Positions 8,715-17,522 of a stretch of DNA of 64,000 nucleotides are shown here, in pieces. Source of the stretch: Rhodanobacter sp. ANJX3 (GTDB lineage Bacteria > Pseudomonadota > Gammaproteobacteria > Xanthomonadales > Rhodanobacteraceae); contig NZ_JACHCM010000005.1 in NCBI RefSeq assembly GCF_014200755.1, positions 248,001-312,000 of the forward strand, written 5' to 3'. The first letter of the stretch is position 1. Each line of letters opens with the position of its first letter. The notes beneath the pieces are model-generated. The model ran no database searches. It was not told the origin of the DNA and saw only the letters and a program-made list of their open reading frames with translations. The translations under genes were made by a program, and so were the position numbers.

Positions 8715-10304
8715 ATGACCAATCCCGACGCGCTGTACTCGCAGCTAACCAGGCTATTCAATCAGCGCGAATGGGGCGCCGCACTGGATATGGCGGCGGA
8801 GCTACTGCCTCTGACTCCTCGTCATCCCGGGGGTTATTACATCGCGGGGATCTCGAACCTTGAGCTACAGCGAATACCCCAGGCCATAGAATGCCTGCGC
8901 CGCGCATCGGCCTTGGAGCCTATGCGCGCCGAATACGCCGTTCAGTTTGCCAAGGCACTGACCGTCGCGAATCGGAACCGCGAGGCAAAGGTCGCTGCCG
9001 ACCATGCATCGTCGCTGGATTCTATGGATCATCTGTCACTCGATACGCTTGGTGTCATTTATTCGCAGATCGGCAGCTACGAATCTGCGGCATCCACTTT
9101 CCGCAAGGTCGTTGCGCTTGCACCGAACCACGCTCCTTATCGATACAACCTCGCCACAGCCTTGGTCGCGGCCGGTGACATCGATGACGCCGAAGTAGAA
9201 CTCGATGCTTGTCTTTCCCTGAATCCGAATTACTGTCGCGCGCATCTGACGCTTGCACAGCTAAGGCGCCAGACACCAGATGCAAATCACGTGGAGCGCT
9301 TGGTCTCGCTTCTGTCAGGCATTGGCCAGACCAACAGCGATACTTCCGCGCTTACCTGTCTGCACCTGGCGCTCTCGAAAGAGTACGAGGACCTGGCCTG
9401 CTATCCGGAGGCGCTGGACCACCTTGTGAGAGGAAAAACAGCTGCCGGTGCGGGGCGCGACTATTCCATTCATCGCGACGAAGCCATCTTTGCTGCAATT
9501 ACCGATTCTGTCCAAGTGCCCGTCGTTGCCTCTGGCGGCCACGCGACCAGCGAGCCGATATTCATCATCGGCATGCCACGCAGCGGCACCACGCTGGTAG
9601 AGCGGATCATTTCCAGCCACCCATATGTGCAATCGGCGGGTGAGCTTCTCAACTTTGCCATGTCCTTCCGACATTTTTCAAATAGCCATTCTGCGACCCT
9701 TATCGATGCCGAGGTGATCCAGGCCGCCGCCGATATCGACTGGGCGAAACTGGGCGAGATGTATCTATCGAGCACGCGTCCAAGCACTGGGCAGAAACCG
9801 CAATTTATCGACAAGCTTCCGCATAATTTTCTATACGCCGGATTTATCGCCCAAGCGCTGCCCGACGCAAAGATCGTTTGCCTACGACGCAACCCGATGG
9901 ATACCTGCCTCAGTAATTTCCGCCAGCTCTTTACGCCCAAATCGCCCTTCTTCGATTATTCATTCGATCTATTGGACGTGGGCAGATACTACGTTCTCTT
10001 TGATCGATTGATGGCGCATTGGCAGCGCGTTTTACCCGGACGCATCATGGAAGTGCAATACGAAGAACTGGTTGACTCGCAGGAACTTCATTCAAGGCGG
10101 CTTATCGAGTTCTGCGGTTTACCGTGGGACGAGCGCTGTCTCCGGTTCGAGAAAAATCCGTCACCGGTCGCCACCGCCAGCGCAGTGCAGGTGCGTGCAC
10201 CTATTTACCGAAGCGCTTTGAATCGCTGGAAAAAATATGGCGCGCAACTGGATGCTTTGCAGGAGCTGCTGGAGAACGCCGGCGTTGCTACTGAAACGTC
10301 GTAA
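8715..10304 (+). CDS. TPR-repeat sulfotransferase, copy 2
   Basis: The 529-aa product is a full-length paralogue of the upstream gene. It has N-terminal TPR repeats (IECLRRASALEPMRAEYAVQ, SAASTFRKVVALAPNHAPY), the PAPS loop FIIGMPRSGTTLVERII, and the 3'-phosphate motif VCLRRNPMDTCLSNFRQLF. Blocks such as LSKEYEDLACYPEALDHL and FIDKLPHNFLYAGFIAQALP match copy 1 closely, so the pair arose by tandem duplication. The start at 8715 is the first ATG of the conserved N-terminus (MTNPDALYSQLTRLF against MINPSELYAELVTAF). A strong hairpin terminator follows. The convergent neighbours are TonB-dependent receptors. Confidence 0.88.
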   Translation: MTNPDALYSQLTRLFNQREWGAALDMAAELLPLTPRHPGGYYIAGISNLELQRIPQAIECLRRASALEPMRAEYAVQFAKALTVANRNREAKVAADHASSLDSMDHLSLDTLGVIYSQIGSYESAASTFRKVVALAPNHAPYRYNLATALVAAGDIDDAEVELDACLSLNPNYCRAHLTLAQLRRQTPDANHVERLVSLLSGIGQTNSDTSALTCLHLALSKEYEDLACYPEALDHLVRGKTAAGAGRDYSIHRDEAIFAAITDSVQVPVVASGGHATSEPIFIIGMPRSGTTLVERIISSHPYVQSAGELLNFAMSFRHFSNSHSATLIDAEVIQAAADIDWAKLGEMYLSSTRPSTGQKPQFIDKLPHNFLYAGFIAQALPDAKIVCLRRNPMDTCLSNFRQLFTPKSPFFDYSFDLLDVGRYYVLFDRLMAHWQRVLPGRIMEVQYEELVDSQELHSRRLIEFCGLPWDERCLRFEKNPSPVATASAVQVRAPIYRSALNRWKKYGAQLDALQELLENAGVATETS

Positions 10305-10382
10305 CGACAGCATATTAGAGTTCTATTGCTAGAATTTTGGCTTGGATCGGATAAATGGACATTCCGCTAATGTTAATAAAAA

Positions 10383-10411
10383 AGATCCCCGTAAAAACGG
10401 GGCTCTTTTTT
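10383..10411. terminator. Bidirectional Rho-independent terminator
   Basis: The sequence AGATCCCCGT-AAAA-ACGGGGCTCT is followed by TTTTT on the plus strand and preceded by A-rich sequence that reads as a T-run on the minus strand. It lies between the convergent second sulfotransferase gene and the first TonB-dependent receptor gene, so it can end both transcripts. Confidence 0.85.
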
Positions 10412-10436
10412 ACTTTCAGGCCTTCACCAAATCAGA

Positions 10437-13334
10437 TTAATTGGAACCGAATTTGTAATTTGCCTCCAGGAACATAGCTCGGCCATAAACGTTGTAATCA
10501 AGCGTATTGTAGGGCTGCGCGGTTAGACCGGGGTAGCTGTGATCTACTGGCGGCATTTTGTTGAATACGTTGTTCACGAGCAGCGACAGATCCAGATTCT
10601 TCACTGGGGTGTAAGTAACGCTGGCATTCCAGAGAATCCAGGCGCCCAACTTGCCGGCGCCCTTTGCCGTATAATTATCATTCAACTGAGCCAGATAATT
10701 CGGCGTACGCCCGTAGCGATTGACGTATACCGTGCTGCTCCAGTCGCCTTTCGACCAAGTAAGCGAAGCATTGACTTTGGTTTTGAAATCGGTGCTGAAG
10801 TTGGGGTGACGAAGCTCGTCCAATTTGGGATCGGTGATGAAATCCTGATAATCATGCTTCAACTCATTCGAATAGGACATGTTGTAACTCAGGCGCCCGA
10901 AGTTCCCGAAGTCATATGCGTAGTTGAAGGCCGCCGTGATTGCATTGACCTGCTCGTTGGCCACATTCAGTTTTGGCGTCGAGATGTTAGTGATCTGACC
11001 CAGAAGCTGTGTAGGCACGCCATTAACGTCGACCGTTTTACCGGGACCGCGGGTTATGGCTGAAAATGCCTGCGCGCATGTACCGGAAGCCGGGTCAAGC
11101 GTTCCGATATCGCACAAGTACTCGGTATTGGAAAGCTGGCTAGCACTCAACTGTGCGACTTCATTATTAATGTCGAAGTGCAAATAGTCCACGCTGAGCG
11201 ACATGCGCTCAATTGGAGCCCAGACAAAACCATAACTCCAGACTTTCGCCGTGATGGGCTTCAACGCCGGATTGCCATAAGTCAGGCCGTTGAACTGCTC
11301 GTTGTCATATGGCGTGGTGCAGCTTGTTATGTTGGCGGGATTGAATCCCAGGCGACCGCAGTTGAGATAGTCGGGGACAGTGCTGAAATAACCGCTCTTG
11401 CCTTGGAACTCATCCGACAGCGTTGGCGCCTTGAAAGCTGTTCCGTACCGACCACGCAAAAGCAAAGTGTCAAAGGGACGATATTCGAGGCCAATATTGT
11501 AGGTTTTGTGGCTAAAGTCCTGGGGATTAACGTTGTACTTGTCGTAACGACCAGACACGTCCAGAGTCAACTGGCTGAACAGCGGCGCCCGGAACTCAGT
11601 AGTTGCCGCCACGCGTGAGCGATGACCAGCACCCGGTACTGCGCTGTTGCCCCAAACATACGGATCTTGGTTGCCATTGTCGTAAACATCGGAAATGGTT
11701 TCCAGCAAACGCGGATCGGGGGACGAATTCCAACCTTCGTTTCCACCCTCCACCACCACAGCGACACCGGCATCGCCACCCGGTAAAGTAAACAGCGAGG
11801 CGTTAGTCAACTGCCCGCGGACAAGGTTGTCCCATGTCTTGGCACGGTTGTCCGTGTAGCCAGTGAAACTTGCGTAATCCGCCTGCGATACCGGTTTATA
11901 CAGATTTTCGTATGTTGGCTCAAATATTGGGTAGCCGTAGTAGGTGCCCATCTGCGCGCCCAGTACGTGATTTTTATAGTATGTCTCTAACGGCCCGGTG
12001 AATCGTTGAAAATCACGATTGATCAGATGGTCGTCCGAATGAGTAAAGCCCAAATCGTAGTCCCAGTTGGATTGTCCGAAAGTGCCCTTGCCACCCAGGG
12101 TAAGCATGTAGGAATTCTCCGTCTGAGAATTCATGGTATTCGCATAGCCACCAACTTCTTCCGGCGAAAAAATATGCTGGACCGAAATCAAGTCCTTGCT
12201 TCTATCATCATAGAAATAGCCACCGGGCGCAGCGTAGAGGTTGCTCCAGAAAGAGGTGCCTGTGCCAGTGGTGGACTTTTCTTCTGAGTAGTTGTAGAGC
12301 AGGTCGCCATACAACTGCAGGTTATCACTCACGTCGAAAGTATTGTGCGTATAGAGATTCGCCGTTTTCGTACCGTTTTTGATCGTTCCGTTCGGGGGGC
12401 TAAACGTGCCGCAATAATCGCCCTTTCCGGCTCGATGTTGTTTTGCTAGCGTGCCGTCGAAAAGCCCCGCTGAGGTGCCGCAATTTGACGGATCCAAGAA
12501 CAGGTAACCTGCGGGATCAGCGCCGCCTGCGTTAACAACAACGCTGTCACGCTGGGCTACTGCCGGGCTTGTACCCTGAGTGAAATAATGACTGGTTACC
12601 GAACGGTCTTGAGTCCACAGTGGCTGGGTACTCTCAAATTGGATGCCTATCAGGGAGTTGAATTTTCCAGCGCTGAAGCTGTCAGCAAAACTGACACGAC
12701 GATCCGCAGCACCTCCGTCCTTGCTCCATCCGTAGCGCAAATCCAGCGTTGGTGCATCGACATGCTTCTTAAGAACGATATTGATGACGCCCGCTATGGC
12801 ATCCGACCCATAAAGCGAAGATTGACCACCCGGCAATATATCGATGTGATCGACCAGATCGGCAGGGATGCCGCTAATGCTGTTGAATGTATCGCTGCCG
12901 TTGTACAAGCCCGGAAAATTGCCCATTGGGCGGCCATCAATCAGGTACTTGGTAAATCCGACGGGCAGACCGAACAAGCTCAGTGTTTCGGCACCGTTGG
13001 TGAACGAGTTGGTGTTTTGCTGTCCCTGCACGCTGCCTACCGCGAAAGAGGTTGCCTGCAGCGCCTCGGCCACCGTAGTGAAACCCTTGGCTTTGATGTC
13101 CTGCGCAGTAATCGTCGTGATGGGCTGAGCCGTTTCGATCTGACTCTGCGGGATTAGCGAGCCCGTAACGGTGACCTCGTCAAGCTTTTTGGCCTTTTTC
13201 GAGCTTGGTGCGCTATCCGTACTTTGCTGCGATGTACCCGTTTGATCGGTCTCGGGCGTCGACTGCGCGTGCGTGGAGCTGTAAACAAGTGTAAGCGCGG
13301 TCACAATGGCGACAGCCATTTTTGACTTGATCAT
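10437..13334 (-). CDS. TonB-dependent outer-membrane receptor, copy 1
   Basis: The 965-aa protein has a Sec signal peptide (MIKSKMAVAIVTALTLVYSS...AQS) and a low-complexity linker. A plug domain begins at KKLDEVTVTGSLIPQSQIETAQPI and includes PADLVDHIDILPGGQSSLYGSDAIAGVINIVLKK. A long beta-barrel ends in the outer-membrane signature ...YGRAMFLEANYKFGSN. The start at 13334 has GGGGAG about 8 nt upstream. Such receptors import large substrates using TonB energy, and the ligand here is unknown. It lacks an N-terminal TonB/FecR signalling domain. It is paralogous to the receptor at 14044-16950 and lies tail-to-tail with the sulfotransferase genes. Confidence 0.92.
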   Translation of the reverse strand: MIKSKMAVAIVTALTLVYSSTHAQSTPETDQTGTSQQSTDSAPSSKKAKKLDEVTVTGSLIPQSQIETAQPITTITAQDIKAKGFTTVAEALQATSFAVGSVQGQQNTNSFTNGAETLSLFGLPVGFTKYLIDGRPMGNFPGLYNGSDTFNSISGIPADLVDHIDILPGGQSSLYGSDAIAGVINIVLKKHVDAPTLDLRYGWSKDGGAADRRVSFADSFSAGKFNSLIGIQFESTQPLWTQDRSVTSHYFTQGTSPAVAQRDSVVVNAGGADPAGYLFLDPSNCGTSAGLFDGTLAKQHRAGKGDYCGTFSPPNGTIKNGTKTANLYTHNTFDVSDNLQLYGDLLYNYSEEKSTTGTGTSFWSNLYAAPGGYFYDDRSKDLISVQHIFSPEEVGGYANTMNSQTENSYMLTLGGKGTFGQSNWDYDLGFTHSDDHLINRDFQRFTGPLETYYKNHVLGAQMGTYYGYPIFEPTYENLYKPVSQADYASFTGYTDNRAKTWDNLVRGQLTNASLFTLPGGDAGVAVVVEGGNEGWNSSPDPRLLETISDVYDNGNQDPYVWGNSAVPGAGHRSRVAATTEFRAPLFSQLTLDVSGRYDKYNVNPQDFSHKTYNIGLEYRPFDTLLLRGRYGTAFKAPTLSDEFQGKSGYFSTVPDYLNCGRLGFNPANITSCTTPYDNEQFNGLTYGNPALKPITAKVWSYGFVWAPIERMSLSVDYLHFDINNEVAQLSASQLSNTEYLCDIGTLDPASGTCAQAFSAITRGPGKTVDVNGVPTQLLGQITNISTPKLNVANEQVNAITAAFNYAYDFGNFGRLSYNMSYSNELKHDYQDFITDPKLDELRHPNFSTDFKTKVNASLTWSKGDWSSTVYVNRYGRTPNYLAQLNDNYTAKGAGKLGAWILWNASVTYTPVKNLDLSLLVNNVFNKMPPVDHSYPGLTAQPYNTLDYNVYGRAMFLEANYKFGSN

Positions 13335-13580
13335 CTTTAAACTCCCCTCAGAGTCATTAACTTGTTAAAAAATATCAACTTACCTTCATAGAGCTCGGCG
13401 TCTGCACAGATCTGCAGCCGCGTTAACTGCCATTTCTTACTTATCTAAGTTCATGACGTGTTAAGTAATATCATGGAGGCGGAAAAAAATCGCAACAATT
13501 ATTTACGCAATTCGTAAGACCATCTTAACGATATCGCGTCGCGGCACTTGGATGGCTGAGGAGGTTTTCTTACGCCTACG

Positions 13581-13769
13581 CGCGAAGAAATCGAAGTTCG
13601 GCGAGGTAACCGATCGTTAGGATCTTCAAGGGGTGAAGGCCAGGAGGCAAAGGTCGGCGAGACGTGTTGCAAGCGCGGCACCTGAGGGACGTCAACGCCG
13701 AACTGAGCAAGCGCATGCCTGCTACCTGGCGTTGGCACCACGGTTGGAAAGGTGTTCTATAGAGAAAAG
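13581..13769 (+). pseudogene. Decayed IS3-family transposase OrfA remnant
   Basis: Read across several frameshifts, the plus strand encodes a degraded IS3-group OrfA. The pieces are KKSKFGE at 13584-13604, then IVRIF.GV.A, KVGETCCKRG near 13651-13678, HLRDVNAELSKRM at 13679-13717, and a tail resembling LAL...LK.VLSRK up to 13769. These align in order with the family pattern RKS(K/R)F.EEQIV.ILKE.EAG, then KVGETCRKHG, then L..(E)NAELKRMYADLALE, then LKDVLSRK. The central helix of about 25 codons is deleted and stops interrupt each frame. No orfB or clear terminal repeats remain. The alignment is from memory of the family. Confidence 0.6.
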
Positions 13770-13993
13770 ACTTAGCTAAATGACTACGATAGCGAAGTGA
13801 TTTTTTGATACCGATTTGTTTCGGACACCTTTAGAAATTCAGGAGGTGGGCTGCCAAACCATGTAGTCCATGGCTACCAGTGTTCGCGGCAACGCCAAGA
13901 GACATCAAAGTGGCGAACTGGCGGCATTGCAAAACTCACAAGTCACTGGCAGCAGGGTCAAGACGATTTAGAAGAAGCTTGGCCACGAAGAGA

Positions 13994-14016
13994 AACGGGC
14001 CCATGTAGGGCCCGTT
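13994..14016 (-). terminator. Terminator-type hairpin after the copy 2 receptor
   Basis: AACGGGCCC (13994-14002) and GGGCCCGTT (14008-14016) form a perfect 9-bp stem with a 5-nt loop, 28 nt past the receptor stop codon. On the minus strand it is followed by TTTCTCTTCG, a weak T-tract. Confidence 0.7.
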
Positions 14017-14043
14017 ATAGAGACACTTGATCTTCGCCTTGAC

Positions 14044-16950
14044 TCAGTTCTGCGCACCACCAAATTTCCAGTCGACCTGTGCCATGACTTCACGTCCGTA
14101 CACGTTGTAGTTCTGCGTGTTGTAGTACGGAAAGCTGGAATACGTCGGATCGTTCGGCGGCATCTTATTGAACACGTTATTGACCAATAGCGACAGGTCC
14201 AATCCCTTGATCGGCGTGTAGGTCAGGCTCCAGTTCCATGTAATCCAGGGTGCAACTCGACCAGCCCCCGGGTAGCCGGCACCGTCCACCAACGCGGTGT
14301 AATTCGGCGTGGGGCTATAGCGATGGCCGTACAGCGTGCTGGACCAGCTGTCATTCAGCGACCAGCTAAGAGCGCCGCTGAAGATGGTCTTGAACTCTGA
14401 ACTGTAGAGTGGGTTAGTTAGCTGGTTAATCGGCAGGCTGCCAGGATATATCTGGTAAGAGTGCTTCAGCATGTCGTTGTAATCGAACTGCAAACCGAAC
14501 TGCCCAAACGACGTGGGGTCGAATTTGTACTTGGCCTCGGCTGTAAGCGAGTCGGTTACCTCGTTGGAAACGTTAACGTAGTACTGAGCGATGTTGGTGA
14601 CCTGCCCCGTGAGCGGATCACGCGTGACCTGCGCCAATGCGGCCATACAAATAGGAGAACCGGCCGGAAGCTGGTTCAGTAGGCACTGTGCGTCCTGTCT
14701 CATCAGCAGATCCGCGGATTGTGGCGCCACCTCGTTAACGATGGCGATATGCAGATAGTCGACACTCAAGCTCGCACGGTCGACCGGAGCCCACACGAAA
14801 CCTCCGGTCCAGCTTGTAGCGGTCGTGGGCTTCAGCTGCTTGTTGGCATAGAGCGTCCCTTGCACCTGCTCTGAATAATTTGCCTGACAGCCTTGGTTAC
14901 CGCCCTGCGTTGCGCACAAGTAATAGTCAGTCACGTCCTGATAGTTACCGCTGGGCCCGAGGAATAGCGCAGCCATGTCGGGCGCTAGGAATGAGGTGGC
15001 GTAGTTCCCGCGCAGCAACAAGGTCTCGAATGGCCGATACTCCAGACCCGCTTTATAGGTGAACTTGCCGTTGGTGCCGCCACTGACCTTGTAGTGGTCA
15101 TAGCGCGCGGACAGATCCAAGGTCAGCTCCTTGAACAGCGGCAGGTTCAACTCGGACGCCGTACCGTAGTGACTGCGCGTACCGCCGCCGCCAGTTCCTG
15201 TGAGACCCCAGATGTCGCCATTGGAAATCAGCGGATTGAGCGGCTCGTACCAGGCCTGACTGCCCCCCTCGACCAGGAACGCAAAACCGGCATTACCGCC
15301 CGGCAGGGCGAACAGCGCATCGTTGCTGATCGTGGCCCGGGTATTGTTGACCCAGGTATTGCTGGACCCATTGATATTTTCTGAAAAGCTGGCGTATTGC
15401 GCGGGCGTCAGCGGGGTGAAGAACGCTTTGTAATTTGGGTTGTAGGTGTTCAGCCCGGTATTGGGATCGACTCCCAGCGAAGGTCCAAAAATACTGTTGA
15501 AATAGCCATCTACAGCCGAAGCCAGACGTTCTGGCGTACTGGTGGTGGTGTGGTCGCCGGAACGCAGAAAGTACACGTCCCAATCCCAGTTCGACTCGCC
15601 GAACTGCCCCTTGGCTCCCAGATCGGCCTGATACATCAAATCGTCCTGCCGACCCAGCTGGTTGTAGTAGTTGTTACCGACTTCCTCGGGTGCGAAAACG
15701 CGTTCGGGATAAAGGATATCTGTGGTGTTTGCATCTTCTATGTAGCCGCCATACTGTGAATCAATCGGCCCCCAGAAGTTGAAATCGGAGCCCGGTGCAA
15801 ATTTCTGGCCCTGCCAGTCGACCAGAATGTCGCTGTACAACCGAACCTTGTCATTAATGTCGTACTTTAGTTTCAGCAAACCATCGTAGCTGCGGCTCTG
15901 GTTTTGCAGCGTGGTGTAACCCAGCACGTCCTTGGAGCCACAAAAAGTCCCCGTGCGGGTGGCCACGCTAGACGCGGTTTGATAGGTGCTGCCATTGAAC
16001 AATCCGCTCATGGCGCCGCAGCCATTCGGCGGGCTCACGTAGCCCAGTTCATTGCCCGTGTAGGTACCGTTCTCGATCGAACCGTAGTCGGCAATGAGGC
16101 CAACTGCCGAGGGATTTTTACTCGTTGCCGTGAACGAGCGCTGGTAGGCCCAGAGCGTCGACTGGTTGTTGAACTCCAGCGCACCGAGCACATTGAGGTT
16201 GCCAAAGTCGTGGCCAAATGCAAAGGCGATACGCTGCTCCGCGGCGCCGCCTCCATCGTAGTTACCGGTACGAACCGTCACTTCGGCACCATCCATATGT
16301 TCCTTGGTGACGATATTGATGACGCCAGCGATGGCAGCAGAGCCGTAGATCGACGAACCACCGCCAGGAATGATGTCGATGTGATCGATGATCGAAATGG
16401 GGATATTGGAAATATTGGTGAAGTTGCTGCTGCCGTTGTACAGCTGTCCAAACTGGCTGATAGGCTTGCCATCGATCAGGGTCAGCGTGTATTCGGGGTT
16501 CAAGCCATACAGGCTGACCGTCTGAGCGCCTTGAGTGAAGCCGCCGCTTTGTTGCGGACCTTGTACCGAACCTGTCGCTTGCACCGCGCTCTGCAGAACC
16601 TGCTGGACGCTGTTGAATCCGTGCGACTGGATATCTGCGGCGGTAATCGTGTAGGTCGGCGTCGCGGTCTGAATTTGTGCATTGTTGATCAGCGTTCCGC
16701 TGACCACCACCTCATCGAGGCGTTTGGCCTTCTTCTGTTCTGGCGTAGGTTGGGCCGATTGCCCCGTGTCCTGAGTCTGATCCTGCGTGGATTGACCGGA
16801 AGCCGGCTGGTTCGCATCCGATGGCACTGTGTTCGACTGACTCGCAGGAACCGTGGCCGAAGAGGTGGAATTCGCCTGCGCTACTGACACGAAACTTACG
16901 GCCAATCCGGCCATCACCGCAACAACTAGCTTGCGTTTAAGCATTCTCAT
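14044..16950 (-). CDS. TonB-dependent outer-membrane receptor, copy 2
   Basis: The 968-aa protein has a signal peptide (MRMLKRKLVVAVMAGLAVSFVSVAQAN) and a Ser/Gln/Thr-rich linker of about 45 residues. The plug starts at KKAKRLDEVVVSGTLINNAQIQTATPTYTI and includes SIIDHIDIIPGGGSSIYGSAAIAGVINIVTKEH. The beta-barrel carries repeated aromatic strand motifs such as YRPFETLLLRGNYATSF and LDLSLLVNNVFNKMPP, the latter identical in copy 1. Architecture and length match copy 1, so the two are duplicates that have diverged in their extracellular loops. The substrate is unknown. A long AT-rich leader lies upstream, suggesting its own regulated promoter. Confidence 0.92.
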   Translation of the reverse strand: MRMLKRKLVVAVMAGLAVSFVSVAQANSTSSATVPASQSNTVPSDANQPASGQSTQDQTQDTGQSAQPTPEQKKAKRLDEVVVSGTLINNAQIQTATPTYTITAADIQSHGFNSVQQVLQSAVQATGSVQGPQQSGGFTQGAQTVSLYGLNPEYTLTLIDGKPISQFGQLYNGSSNFTNISNIPISIIDHIDIIPGGGSSIYGSAAIAGVINIVTKEHMDGAEVTVRTGNYDGGGAAEQRIAFAFGHDFGNLNVLGALEFNNQSTLWAYQRSFTATSKNPSAVGLIADYGSIENGTYTGNELGYVSPPNGCGAMSGLFNGSTYQTASSVATRTGTFCGSKDVLGYTTLQNQSRSYDGLLKLKYDINDKVRLYSDILVDWQGQKFAPGSDFNFWGPIDSQYGGYIEDANTTDILYPERVFAPEEVGNNYYNQLGRQDDLMYQADLGAKGQFGESNWDWDVYFLRSGDHTTTSTPERLASAVDGYFNSIFGPSLGVDPNTGLNTYNPNYKAFFTPLTPAQYASFSENINGSSNTWVNNTRATISNDALFALPGGNAGFAFLVEGGSQAWYEPLNPLISNGDIWGLTGTGGGGTRSHYGTASELNLPLFKELTLDLSARYDHYKVSGGTNGKFTYKAGLEYRPFETLLLRGNYATSFLAPDMAALFLGPSGNYQDVTDYYLCATQGGNQGCQANYSEQVQGTLYANKQLKPTTATSWTGGFVWAPVDRASLSVDYLHIAIVNEVAPQSADLLMRQDAQCLLNQLPAGSPICMAALAQVTRDPLTGQVTNIAQYYVNVSNEVTDSLTAEAKYKFDPTSFGQFGLQFDYNDMLKHSYQIYPGSLPINQLTNPLYSSEFKTIFSGALSWSLNDSWSSTLYGHRYSPTPNYTALVDGAGYPGAGRVAPWITWNWSLTYTPIKGLDLSLLVNNVFNKMPPNDPTYSSFPYYNTQNYNVYGREVMAQVDWKFGGAQN

Positions 16951-17522
16951 TCCCCTAGAAAACCGAGCGTTGTCGAAATACGACCATCCTATTGCCGTGG
17001 TGGTCCAAAGCTTCCCAAGAGTCGCGTCGTGCGACTAGAAGGTAGTCTTTGTCTTTTCCCTGGCATAACTGTTTATCAGCGTTTTTTGTTTTTAACAAAT
17101 CTGGAATGCTGCGACATAATGACTCATTTTATAGTCGTAATATTTAGACGTATAGACGGCCAAATCGTAATTTCATGATTTTCCTAAGTGCAAGTTATTT
17201 CTTGCTGTCTTCGTAGCCACAGAATCACAAAATATTGCTTTTTTGAGTGGAATTACGATATTCCGAGCAAGACTTCAATTGCTTGCGCTTTGCTGTAGAA
17301 CGTTGGCTGAGTGCAAATTTCGCCCTCCGCTAGACCAACGGCACTTCGATGGCAAAAGCATCGCTACCAACGCTTCTGTGTGTGATGGCCACAGAGAGAG
17401 TTTGATCGCTGAGGGTGAGAGATCCTGATCGTTGAGCTTCTAAAAACGCGTCAGAAAATCAATGGGTGCCGAATTAAATCAACTTAAAAAACCAATCGCT
17501 GCGGCCACTTAGATCCATCGAT
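16951..17522. other. AT-rich intergenic region upstream of the copy 2 receptor
   Basis: The 572-nt gap is much richer in A+T than its surroundings, especially about 17040-17260, and presumably holds the promoter of the minus-strand receptor gene. No gene is supported; a 61-codon frame at 17243-17428 has no recognisable features. No clear terminator or transposon end was found. Confidence 0.5.

Larger units (their letters stand above)
13335..14043. other. Intergenic region between the two receptor genes
   Basis: This 709-nt region holds the AT-rich leader of the copy 1 receptor (about 13335-13500), a decayed IS3-type orfA (13581-13769) and, at the far end, the terminator of the copy 2 receptor (13994-14016). 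I see no intact gene. An 80-codon minus-strand frame (13499-13741) is antisense to the transposase remnant and is probably spurious. Confidence 0.6.

Noticed and set aside
13499..13741. 80-codon minus-strand frame between the receptors
   Set aside because: It is antisense to the transposase remnant and has no family resemblance.
17243..17428. 61-codon frame in the AT-rich gap upstream of the copy 2 receptor
   Set aside because: There is no ribosome site, motif or conserved composition to support it.
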